Program-made: the position numbers and the translations under genes
From: Glycine soja
Lineage: Eukaryota > Streptophyta > Magnoliopsida > Fabales > Fabaceae
DNA: 64,000 nucleotides
Direction: 5' to 3'
Assembly (NCBI RefSeq): GCF_004193775.1
Contig: NC_041011.1
Coordinates: 9,947,656-10,011,655 of the forward strand
Part shown: piece after piece, positions 50,001 through 61,620 of the stretch
How the letters are laid out: the number at the start of each line of letters is the position of its first letter
How positions within the stretch are numbered: the first letter of the stretch is position 1
The notes under the pieces: model-generated
The model's input: the letters and a program-made list of their open reading frames with translations, nothing else
Databases searched by the model: none
Told to the model about the DNA's origin: nothing

Positions 50001-53000
50001 CTTAGAAATTTCATCCCAGCCAGTGAGAAATACAAGAATTGCTCCACCAGCTTCATTCCGACATATATACTCAATTGTTGCCTCTACCTGAAAACATCAT
50101 AGTAACTAAAATGAAACAGGCACACTTCAAAAAGGATTTGAATCATCATGAGGAACAGTAATCAGGAAAATATTGAGCTAACTGACTAAACAAATTCATG
50201 AAATTTCAGTAAAGACATACAGCCACGTATGTACGGAAAAATAAGGCAACATTAGCAACAGAGAACACTGTCACTGAATGCACAATTCATTGGCAAGAGG
50301 GAAGTCAAGTAGAAGATTGTTAGAATACTAATCTAGATTCATTAGCACATTTTAGAAGATCAGTCAACTGTAGCATATGATTGTAGTTAATAGCTGTTAA
50401 TTATCTCTGAAGTTAGGCCTTCTCAGCTCCTGCAACACAATTGTTGAAAATAAGTATACAATTATACATAAGAAACTTATTGTATAAATAAGATGAACTA
50501 TACAACACAATTCTCCCAAATGCTTCCTGTTTCAACAAACTTTTACACTAGCAGATAAATTAAATTTATGAAATACAGATTAATCTGCCAAAATAAAGTG
50601 CATACACATACCAAACCCAAATCAATCTGCGAGCCTGACCAAGCTTCAAGAGATTTTCTAACACCCAAGCTGTAATTTTTGTAATTAGTATCTACATCAA
50701 TATCCTGAAACAACAAAGAGAGATGTATGAGCATTTTATATACATTAAGTGACAATAGGAAGAGGTGAGCCAATTAGTAACAGAAGCAGGTAGCACATAT
50801 CACTAATTTAAAAGACAAGTAAATGTTTAATTTGCCAGGAAGATTAGGCCCCTAAATTCTAGACAAATTTTCATCAAGTTTTAGTTGTTTTTTTTTCTTT
50901 TTGATAAATTTTTCATTAGAATGATGAGAGATGCATTACATAGGAAAGGGGGCATTATAATTAACTGCCAACAAGACATCAAAGAAGTACATCCCAAAAC
51001 AAGAATATGACCCAACTAACATCGACCAATTGAAGCAAATTGTCAGTTGTCAAATTTCATCCCTCGATATTAACAGGAAGAATCTCTTGGGAAGTTGCCA
51101 ACTGGCTTTCAACAACAATTAGGAACTGCTTGTAGTTCAACAAATTTGACATTTATAAGATTTTAAAGACATGAATTGATGGGTCAAATATACATGCCTC
51201 AAACATTTCAGTCAAAGGATCCTTCTTTGAATCCTGTTGTTTCCTTCTCCTTGAATTCCCCTCAAAATTGTCAAAATCTGACTTGATGCTGTATCGAGTT
51301 TTCTCCAACACATCTTCTAGGAAGTGCTCTGCCACAGGGTAAGTAAATCCCTGACACATGTCCAAATATAATTAAAAAACAGAAATACTTTATTTGCATT
51401 GAAATCCACAAATTTAAATTGATAATGTGAAATATAAAATAATTCATACCGGTATGTGCATTGTTGGGGCATTGGCAAAGTATTTAGAGAACATATCAGC
51501 ATTAATGGTGGCACTCATCAGAATGAGACGCAAATCTGGACGCCTTGGAAGAAGGTCACGTAAAATTATAATTAAAAAGTCTTCATTCATGCCTCTTTCA
51601 TGAATTTCGTCCACCAGCAAATGACTAACACCTATCAAGTCTGGGTCTTGTACCTATTTAACAACAAAGACAATAAAAACAAGGCCACTAGTTGCTAGGA
51701 AGAATATAAGAAAATTTCATATACGGATACAAAATTCTCAACTATATATTTTTCCTCTTTCCAATTAAAAATAGAAATTAAGTTATGGACCAATCTTGTA
51801 ATCACCTAACTATTCTATCCTCTCCTCACAGTATGAATTTTATGTTCAATACAAGCACCAGTGACAATCTGCAAGCAGAAACAGTCCCAAAAACATAAAC
51901 TAGGTGAAGGCTCACATTTAGTTTTATAAATTTATATCAAACACATCTGATCACACGAGCATTTAGGACTAAAAACAGCACAAACTAACCTTATATTGAA
52001 ATTCATTTTTCTTTTATTTGGAATATTGGGGACAAGAAACAATTTTCTGACCATTATACCACGTCATCACCAACTCTCACAAAATTCAAAAGCATACGCT
52101 ATTAGAAGATGGCTCATAAATGGTTTTATATTTACTATATGTATGAGACAAGCAACCTCCCCTGACCCCCCTTTTTCTCCCCCTGTGCCAAAGAAAAAAC
52201 TTAGGAAAAATAGCATAGGGAACATCAAAACCTCAGACAAATACCAATGAGTGGCAATAGAAGAAAGACCGAAACATAAACAAGTTTAGACAGGAACTGG
52301 AGTCTAAAAAACAGGAGACTTTCAGTTTGAGAGGAATCTAATATTACCAACTGCCGAAGTAATACACCAGTGGTGCAGAAAAGAAGGCGTGTTTCTGCAG
52401 AACGTTTTGATTCAAGACGGATTTGGTATCCAACTGCTTCTCCGAGACTCTCACCTCTTTCAGCAGATATTCGAGCTGCAACAGAAATTGCAGATACTCG
52501 ACGAGGCTGAGTACAAATTATGTTGCAATCAGCTCCGCGCAAACACGATATTTCTTCTTCTAGAATGAATTGTGGCAACTGTGTTGTTTTACCACAGCCC
52601 GTCTCTCCTGAAACTACTAATACCTGTGCAAACACAAGCCAAATTTTACGCTGTTGCAAAATCAAAGATATAACTATAACCAATAATGATTGCAATTGAT
52701 GATAATTCAGAAACAGTCATAAACAATGTAGGAAAAGAAGTCCAAACAGACAATATATCATCCATATTCACAATGGACTCCACCCATAGATCTAGCAATA
52801 AAGTTTGCCCTTTCTTACTTCCATGAAGATCTATAGATATTATTTTTTACAAACTTATTATGAATCAAGTCAATAAACTATGATAAATAAGCCACTTTAG
52901 TCACAATAGATAGAAATATCTGCCCACCTGATTTTCTTGAACAGCTTTCAGAAACTCAGACTTCATTTTAAATGCAGGAAGCTTCTCCCTAAATGATTTC

Positions 53001-56000
53001 ATTTCCTTCAAACTATCACTTGCCTGCACATAAATAATATCCCATCCTGATGTAAGTTTAAAATAAAGCAGTCAAGTAATTGGCACAAATGATGCAAACA
53101 GATGATATCAGATTATGGTAAAATTACTGACAAATACTTAGGTACCTGTACAAGTTCTTGCCCTTCCTTGAGTGCAACACTAAGTTTCTCCTTAGAAGAA
53201 TCAGCCTGTCGTGAAGAAACAGATTTTATAGTGGCTGCAGATTGTTTATGTCCAAGGTCAGCTGATACAGAAGGCAAACTAGATGGTGCTGCCCCCGTTG
53301 ATTGTGAGCTATTCAAAAGATTTCCTACTCTTCTCTCAATGTCTGTGGACATTTTAATCTGCCGAAAACTTAAAATAGTTACCACATTTCTACATGCGGC
53401 AAGAAATAAGTAATCAAACATTGAAATAGGATAGATATACTCCACCTCCTTCTGTGTTGATCCATGACGCTCATCAAGATCTGCACGATAATCAGGCAAT
53501 GGAACCTTGCTAATGACGAGAACCTTCCCCTTACTATAAGCATGGCTTTCTTTGCCCAAGTACAAATAAAACCATTAAGATGTTAGTTATAAAAAATCAG
53601 ATTAAGCTCAACATGTTCATGAGTACTGCTAATCTATGCGCAGTATGTAGCATATTCTATGCCAGAAATGATTATTTCCACAAATTCAATTGCAGTTAGG
53701 AATTTAGAAAGTTATGTTACTCATTGCAGTTGCCCAGCCCCTACTTCTAGATAACATAATACTGCTAGCAGAAGAACAATATAAAACTTAGGTTAGTCAA
53801 AACATTGCCCAGACCAAGTACAGCATTGAAACAAATCCAAGCCAAACAATGTTTGCTGTTCCATTTGGTTCAGTGCACATTACAGCAACAAAAGAATGTC
53901 CATACCACAGTTAGGGAGGAAAAATCTAGCCAATAGTTTATATTTAAATATAATATATTTACCCAAGAGCTAGTGGCACCAAGTCCTTTTGTGGACTACT
54001 TGATCCCAGTGTCAAATCCCAGCCAGGCCACTTTTACATGCATTTTAGCCTATAATCACCATCCTCAATTTCCACACCAGTTCATTTCACTGACCTTTCC
54101 AACCAATTATCACATAAACAGGACCTTTATTTTAATGTTTGTTTATCTAAGTTGCTACAGCTGAAACTGTATAAAGAAAATCTGCAACTTGAGAAACTAA
54201 AAATCTATGATTCATATTGTTGTTAATTGATGTGATCTGTACAGAACTTTGTTGTTTTTGATTTATTGTTGAGTGTAAATCATAGCAAAAGAAATTTAGA
54301 TTGTTATCTAATATATACTGTCATGTTAACACAATTGACAGATGGATGTGTGTTCATACAAGAAAAGATAGAATATGGAATGGCATTACCTATACAAGAG
54401 AAGATTGGTGTAGCACCCATTGAGGATAAGATGACAAAATTGGCTAAGGTGGTTTGGCAATGTACAAAGAAGGCCACAAGAGGCGCTAGTTAAAAGAGTA
54501 GATTGAATGATTTTTAGCCCCAGAAAAAGGAGGGATATCGAAAAGGATGTTGGAGGACATCATCAAGGAAAATCTTAGACTTAATAATATTTCTGAAACT
54601 TTGGTTTTTCACCGTGCCAAATGGCATTGTGTGAACTCATGACTTGGCTAATTCACAGAATGTGCAGTATGGTTTGGTTCAAGCCTAATCCTCAAAAAGA
54701 CCTAAACTTGAACACCCCTAATTCACACATCAGCACTAATGCAAAATCAAAGCAAACTACAACCAAACACTTTGCAAAGCGGAATCAAACATTAGCCAAA
54801 GAAAAGGGAAACCGATAGAAAAAACAAACTAAACTTTGTTTCAAGTGATATTCGGAAAAAGAAAAAACATCATATTAGGACAACAAATAAATTTGGCACA
54901 GTGAAGAGTTCTTTCACAAGGAAAATGATGAATCACAATTCACAAAAAACAACTTTTTTCCCACAAGGCACATGAGGAAATAACAACAAATTAAAAATAT
55001 AGTTTGTCTTACGTGTGCATGTATGCAGTCATAATCCCAATCAACCATTGATTTTCTTATCAGTAATGATACATGAACCTAGTTGACACTCTTAATTTCT
55101 CTATCTCTCTTTTTGTCACATCATATCACCTATTATATATCCTCTTTTCTCTCTTCTATCTCTATATCTCTCAATATGTAAATAATAGGACAGGTGTCCA
55201 TGCACCATTTTCCTTTTCTTATCAATGATTGCACCTTCTTGTTTCTCTCCCTCCAAACCGAGGAAAATATGGTAAAACATCATATATACAATTGGAAGCA
55301 TAGTCCTAACTAACTATCTAGTTGAATGATGAAGCAGTTAAAAGTATTTAGTGAACATACAAGTAGAGCTCATGCTGATAGGCCATATCAGCTAGGGTTT
55401 TCTGGTCTGCAATACTAAAGTTACGCTTAATCACCATCTCCTGCTCCCCTCCTCTCTTCATCTTCTCTATCTTATCCCACCACTCATTCTCATCCAACAC
55501 CTCCTTCTGCAAAAAAATTTATAAAATTATTCAAAATATTGTAACAAAAAGAATCAAAATATCAACCAAAGTCACCACAGAACATGCAGTGGCAGTGCAC
55601 ATTATCAAACACACGAAAGAAAGAAAAAAACTTAAATAGTTTCCTTGTGTCATTCTCCTATCAGAATTAGAGTTTCATCTCGATAATCCACATAATAAAA
55701 GTTCGCGTTAAAGGATTATACAAGTGAAACTTCAATTCTAATTGAAGAACAACACATCCAGAAGCAACTAAAGAACTATATCTAAGTTTTTTTGCCAAAA
55801 GAAATTACTACTTCTACTACTACTACTAATAATAAGCTATGTACATTGACAAAATTTAAATTATTTATTTTGTTTTGAACTTTGCATTTGAATTTACCTC
55901 CGCTTGTTGTTGCCTCAGGCGCTCGGCGCGCCAGACAGGGTCCCACCACCTCTGCTCGCCGCGTCCTCCGCCGCCGCCGCGTCCTCCGCCGCCTCCACGG

Positions 56001-56074
56001 CGTCCTCCGCCGCGACCGGCGGAGGAGGAGGCACCCCTGCGGCCGCCTCCCTGGTAGTTGGGGCGGTAGGCCAT
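47013..56074 (-). CDS. DExH1: DEAH-box RNA helicase, DExH1-like
   Basis: Predicted ATP-dependent RNA helicase of the DEAH/RHA group; the exact plant role is not settled. Sixteen coding exons join in frame to 990 residues: 55898-56074, 55361-55506, 53446-53545, 53146-53358, 52928-53023, 52348-52623, 51450-51653, 51198-51350, 50612-50704, 49873-50087, 48947-49106, 48454-48727, 48171-48363, 47878-48064, 47343-47711, 47013-47129. The N-terminus is an RGG/Gly-rich tract (residues 1-45). Helicase motifs are intact: GETGCGKT (about 250-257), DEIH (351-354), SAT (383-385), TNIAESSI and QRRGRAGR (611-618). The HA2 region and an OB-fold follow (to about 950), and the end is VELLHS. Length fits DExH1-type proteins. 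Two introns (49107-49872 and 50705-51197) seem to start with GC. Exon edges may be off by a base. Confidence 0.95.
54330..54660 (+). pseudogene. RTE-type LINE reverse transcriptase tail
   Basis: Plus-strand translation gives [13 protein letters not shown] followed by a Trp-rich segment, and later [10 protein letters not shown]. These resemble the last part of plant RTE reverse transcriptases, where IGVAPI.EKM, RLRWFGHV and DRA.WR..I are typical. Stops break it and nothing upstream matches, so it is a 5'-truncated scrap. It lies in the DExH1 intron between exons 2 and 3, antisense to the gene. Confidence 0.65.
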
Positions 56075-56192
56075 GACGGGGGAGGAGATTCGAAGGTCTG
56101 TGGGGAAAAGTTTGGATGCGGGCGGGTGTAGGAAGGTGAGAGTGAGGCGATGGTGGGCGGTGTAGAAAGTAGGGCGGAAGAGGCAGCGAGGC

Positions 56193-56199
56193 ATTTATA
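56193..56199 (-). promoter_or_regulatory. TATA box of the DExH1 gene
   Basis: On the minus strand the sequence CTATAAATGCC lies about 118 bases upstream of the ATG at 56072-56074. This leaves room for a pyrimidine-rich leader of roughly 90 bases. Confidence 0.6.
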
Positions 56200-56275
56200 G
56201 GAGGGACCGCGGGAAGTGGAAGCACATACACGAGTGCGAGTTGCAACGTGTGGGGGTGCCAATCTCTAGCGTGCG

Positions 56276-57000
56276 AAGGAGAAATTGAGTTTGATGGATG
56301 TGAAACTTAGATGTGCCGTCTGATTTAGTTGTCCTTAATCCAATGGTGTATTTTGGGTTCATTCGATGATATATTTGTAATAAAATAAATACCACATGTA
56401 ACTTATCTGGACGACATGTGTGCATACATATATTTACTCGTTCCCCTAAATGTTATAGTAGTGGCCGCCCAAAAGTAATTGTCCCAAATTGACAATTTGA
56501 TTTTTTTTCATTTAATTTGTGCTCTAACATTCGAAATTCATCCCCTTATCGTCATAGTTATTTTTATGTCTCTCATTCGAACAGCACATACGAGAAGAAT
56601 CCCAGTGGGAGGCTAGGAGTTTGATATCAAGTTTTACACTATTGTCTTGTTTGCACCTTCTATTTTGTTTGTACCATCGCCTTCGTTTTTCACTTAATGT
56701 ATACACACCTCTCATCTCTCGGTTCATAATTAATGTTTTCAAATGATTTTCGTAGTGATTGATTGCACTTGTTATGTTCATCAGCAATATACATATTGTT
56801 TCATTAACGATGAAGTTGTATATTGAATGGATTTCCCATGCTAGATCTAATTGTGTAATTTTAGTGTTTTTAAAGGAAATTTTGAATGTGGAAAGTTTAT
56901 TCTTTTTTTACTTTTTTGGTTGTTTAATTTGTTTAATATCATCAATAATTTGTTAATCTATGCATATATAAAAGGAAGAACATTAAATAAGAGATAATTC
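56276..57000. other. Intergenic spacer upstream of DExH1
   Basis: No gene recognised. The left part is the DExH1 promoter side. The right part leads into a transposase relic that points the other way. Confidence 0.5.
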
Positions 57001-59440
57001 AAATGATGGGAAATTTGAGGAGGTTGATATAGAGGATGATTTTTTGGAGGATGATGGGTTTGGTAAGCAAGATGTAGAAGATGTGTTGTTTTTGGAGGAG
57101 GGGCTAGATGATAATGAATGTTTTGAGAATGATGTTTTGGATGATTATGAGTTAGATGATGAAGAAGGTTGCGACAATGAGGTTTCGGATGAAGAGGGTT
57201 ATGATGAAACTGTTTTGGAAGACGATGTAGAATATGTTGTAGAAAGAAATGATGAATCCTTTGATGATTAATGGTACTTTTGATATTTTGGAGTAGTAAT
57301 TAATTTTTTTTTCTATTGAGGATATTGCAAGGCTAAATTTTGTTGATCTTGATGTTGCTTATGAATTTTATAAGTGGTATGCACGAGCCAATGAATTTTC
57401 TATTTGAAAAAGTCATCTCTCATAAACAAGAAGGGGGAGATGTTGCAACAAATATATGTTTGTTCAAGGGAAGGTTATAGACAAGACAAATGATCGAGTC
57501 CACGAAAAAGGAAGTATGAACATAAGAATTTCACTCGATGTGGATGTAAGGCATATATTTGTGTTCATGTGAATGAGTTGACTGGGCGTTGGTATGTCTT
57601 TGTCTTTAGTGGTCGTCATAAGCATAAGTTGTTGAATGAGCAAGATTGTGGACTGCTTCCAGGTCATAGGAAAATTAGTGCAACATATATTATGCAAATT
57701 GAAAATTATAGGAAAGTTGACATTAGACCACCGCACATATATGTCTCATTGGCCCAAACTTTCGGGGGTTATAATAAGGTGGGATATGTTGGAAAAGATA
57801 TCTATAACCATTTTTGCAAACAAAGGTGAGAACAATCATCAAATGTTAATAAGGCTTTGAACTACTTTCGCCAATTGTGTTTAAAAGATCCTATAATGGT
57901 TGTTGCTTATAATGTAGATGTTGAAAAGAGATTGCAACACCTATTTTGGTGTGATGTGGAGAGTCGAATGAATTATGTTATTTTTGGAGATGTTTTAGCG
58001 TTCAATGTAAATTATAGGAAGAATAAATACAATTGTCATATAGTTGTTTTTTCGGGTGTTAATCATCACAATAACACCACAATGTTTGTTATTGCTTTGG
58101 TTACCAATGAGATTGAGGAAATATATGTGTGGCTTTTAGAACAATTTCTAAAAGCAATGAAAGAAACACATCCTAGTTCTGTTATTACAGATGGTGACCT
58201 TGTAATGAGAAATGCTATTAGATTGTGTTCCTTAGGGTGCATCATCGGTTGTGTGCTTGGCATTTATTGCATAATGCGTTGAGTCATGTAAAAAATAAAG
58301 CATTTTTTGCAAGCATTGAACACATGTATGTTAGGAGACCTTAAGATTCTTGAGTTTGATGATAAATGGAATGACATGATTGTAAGATTTGGTTTGGAAG
58401 ATAATAACTGGGTGAGAAAATTGTATGAAAGAAAGCAAATGTGAACCATAACTTACATAAAGGGAAATATTTTTGTAGGAATACAAATCGCCTCACGATG
58501 CGAAGCCTTCCCCATCCATGTTGCCAAATGTGTTGATTTAAGGACAAATCTTACTGACTTTGTGTAATAGTTTCAAAGGTGTCTAACGTATATTCGACAA
58601 AGGAAGCTTGAGGTTGATTTGAATTCTAATTATGGAAAGTTTGGCCTGAAAATATCTTTGCATTGTCTAGAAAGATCTATAGCTGAACACTTGACAAAGG
58701 AATTGTTCCATTTATTCTAGCCTTATTTAAGCAATACAAGCTTGTTACGAGTTGTAGAATCTAAAGAAATGGCGATGTATAGAGTCTTCACTATTGTAAA
58801 ATATTGATCAAGTGCAACATGAAAAGTGTCATTTTGTCCCTCATTGATGGAATTCAAGTGTTCTTGTCTAAGGATGGAGTCTGTGGGGTTGCCTTGTGAC
58901 CATATTTTGAAAGTATTGTCGAATCTAGATATTATAGAATTGTCGTAGTGCTTGATTATGGCTAGGTGGACAAAACATGCTAAGAAAAGTATTCATGGTA
59001 CGTATTCTGATGGATCTTCCTATTAGAATTCTCATTATATTGGAAGGTACGCAACGTTGGTCAAGTTATCCAGGCATGCAATTCACTATGCATATCGCCT
59101 TGATGATCATTATGAACATTTGGTGGATTTGCTAAGTGAGGCATTGAATCAGGTAAAGCAAGACAACAATGTGCAACATGGTAAACATGCAAATAAAACT
59201 AGTGGGGGAAGTCATCATTATGATGTGCAAGACCCTTCTGTCATAAGATCTAAAGGGCGTGGTCAGACTACTAACAAAGATAGTTACAAGCCTCAAAGGA
59301 TGCAAATTTGTCACAATTGTGGATAAGAGGGACACAACAAACAATCTTGTGATAACAAAGCAAGAAGAAGCCAAAACATCGTTGTCGGAATTGGATCAAG
59401 ATGTGATGAAGACACAAATTATAATGCAACTCTGGTAATG
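57001..59440 (+). pseudogene. FAR1/FRS-like MULE transposase, decayed
   Basis: An acidic leader (57044-57271) is followed by pieces in several frames. First comes a FAR1 DNA-binding region (FVDLDVAYEFYKWYA near 57340; TGRWYVFVF and HKHKLLNEQDCGLLPGHRKI, 57580-57680). Next is a MULE domain with LQHLFWCD, FGDVLAF, NHHNNTTMF and VITDGD (57930-58200). A SWIM finger follows, CSC...LPCDHI (58860-58912), and then a CCHC knuckle interrupted by a stop (CHNCG then EGHNKQSC, 59308-59350). FAR1-type proteins derive from MULE transposases. In-frame stops occur throughout, and the first catalytic Asp of the MULE triad appears as Asn (AAT at 58004-58006). Confidence 0.85.
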
Positions 59441-60699
59441 TCCTAAGTTTTAAATATGTCAATAATAACTATGTTATTGTTTTTTGTGCTATAATGTTTG
59501 ACATGTGTTTATTGTGTTGTTAATGAGTAGTTCAAGCAATTTCCTGAGACCTTTGTCCCTTCAACAAGTTGCACAATGGGTTAATGATGGTTGTTATTCT
59601 TGAAGCCTAGGTATGCACAACATTGTCAATGGACAACAAACATTTTTAATTGCAAAGATTTCATTAATGTTTAGTGTACCTGATGCAAAAATTTCATTAT
59701 TGACATGATAAATTGTTGTTTAACCCATTAGTGACATGATAAATTATTGTTTATGTATTGTTTAACTTATTAGTGGACACTCAACTCTTAACCGTTGGAT
59801 TAGTATGGATGACCTTATTCTTTGCCTTCAGTATTATATATTTGAATGAATTCATTGTGTCTTCTAAAATTCATGCCGGGTGTTTCATTTTAATTTCACA
59901 AATGTGAATGGCGCCTTTATAGAACCATTGTGTGGCATTCATAATTAATTAGACAAGAAGGCTTGTAGCGTGTACTGATAATTAAAGGCCTAATTTTGTA
60001 TGATTATATGAAAAAGGCCAAATTTCCTAATATAAATATCTAGTGCATCACATAACAATAATAATGCTACAAAGTAAAAGACAAGTCGACATACATTAAT
60101 TTAAATATAGACAAAAAATCTCCAAGTGTTTTGGACCCTATAGGTGGCACTAACAACACCAATACATTAGCTTAAGGTGGATACAAAAAACTTGTACACA
60201 CAAATTGCAAATTCATTATACCATTCAAACAAAGTCTGTGTACAAAATAAATTAGCTAGCCACACCCACACGACCCATAGGTTTCCACTATCTATTGCTT
60301 CTTGGTGAGTTGTTCATGCCAATTCTGGAAAGCCTTATTGAGGATCGTGTTCTTGTATTCATTATGGTCTCATTTACCATAGCCAGATCAAATTTCATCC
60401 TAGTCCATTAGTCATCGAGCTGTAAAGTGGGTTTTCAACATGATGTAAAGTAAATTATGCATTTGAAATGTAACAATTCAAATAGAACAAGTGAAGATAG
60501 GTATGTGTTAAAGACACTTACCACTCCAAAGAAACTATTGACAAAGAATTCCTCCATTTGCATCCATTCCAAAACCCACAATGCAGAGTTTTCACTTGTG
60601 TTTGCATTGACAAAAAAAATAAAGACATAAATTTTATTTATTATAAATAAAAAATTGTCTTTATATTTGTATGCACTATCTATAATAATTGGTCATTAT
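59441..60699. other. Spacer between two transposon-derived relics
   Basis: AT-rich, with no gene that I can recognise. It is probably the interior or edge of the same decayed transposon. Confidence 0.4.
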
Positions 60700-61620
60700 T
60701 GAATAGTGAATTGTAGGGTCGGTTGCCCTTACCTTTGGCCACAATTAGGAATTCCCCTAGCTTCAACAATTTTCCATTTGTCAAATGGTGGTAAAGTCTC
60801 ATTGAATGAGTTGTTGTCATAGATAATCTCCATAAGAGCTGATTGACTCAATGACTATTAATACAATGGTGTCAAATGAAATTGTAACTATTTGTAAAAG
60901 AAATAATGAAAATATGGTATTTCGATAATTTAACAAACCAAATTCCTAATGGTCTCCTTTCTTGGGATGATATTGTCGGCTCTTAGATGAGAGTCTAGAT
61001 GGTAGTTTTTTTTATTCGCAAAACATACAACACAAAGATATCAATGCTCGAAACTTTCTTGTATTGGTATATATATATTTGTAAACCATCCATCAGGAGG
61101 TCATTTGCACCTATTTTGGTTCCAACTCTAAATAAAAATGAATTTCATAATTTATGAATATTCATGCTCGTATTTGTATCATATTCAAGTGCTCAAAAGG
61201 AGTCAACCAATCTAGGTCTAAAATTTCACCAATTCATAAAGGTTGTTTCCGGCTAGGATATCATCCTAAAAATTAACGAATTATCAATACTTGAGACATG
61301 TTATGTTGTTTTGAAACATTAATTATTAAAATGACTTCAATTGGCAAACAAGATTAAAATACTCACAACAAATGTTGGGGGTAGGCACCAAACCCTCCTT
61401 GATAGAGTATTTAGTTGTGTGTTCATAATCTTTAATAACATAATTAGGACAATCTAAACAGATGAAGGTAATCATTGTTATTGTCGAGCCCATTTCAATT
61501 TCAATATGGAGTAGAAGTTTTAAATTAATTGCAACCTCCGAGTGAACAATTTTCCTTGGAAGGAGGTTGTAAAAATCCTTCCTTGTTCCAATATTGTTTT
61601 CAATGACAAAGACCATTTTA
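60700..61620 (-). pseudogene. Possible Ulp1-like (C48) protease relic
   Basis: Minus-strand translation contains NIYIPIQESFEH, a stop in place of an expected Trp (61041-61043), then YLCVVCFANKKNYHLDSHL. This fits the His and Asp blocks of Ulp1-family proteases, where IPI...HW.L.VV and .LDS occur. A later GIPNCGQ (about 60750) could be near the Cys end. Upstream, an open frame to 61616 starts MVFVIENN and is not recognised. Plant MULEs that carry Ulp1-like genes are known. The similarity is weak and the frame is broken, so this is a tentative call. Confidence 0.35.

Noticed and set aside
55875..56131. Several Pro/Arg/Ala-rich open frames on the plus strand
   Set aside because: They are antisense shadows of the GC-rich RGG-coding first exon of DExH1.
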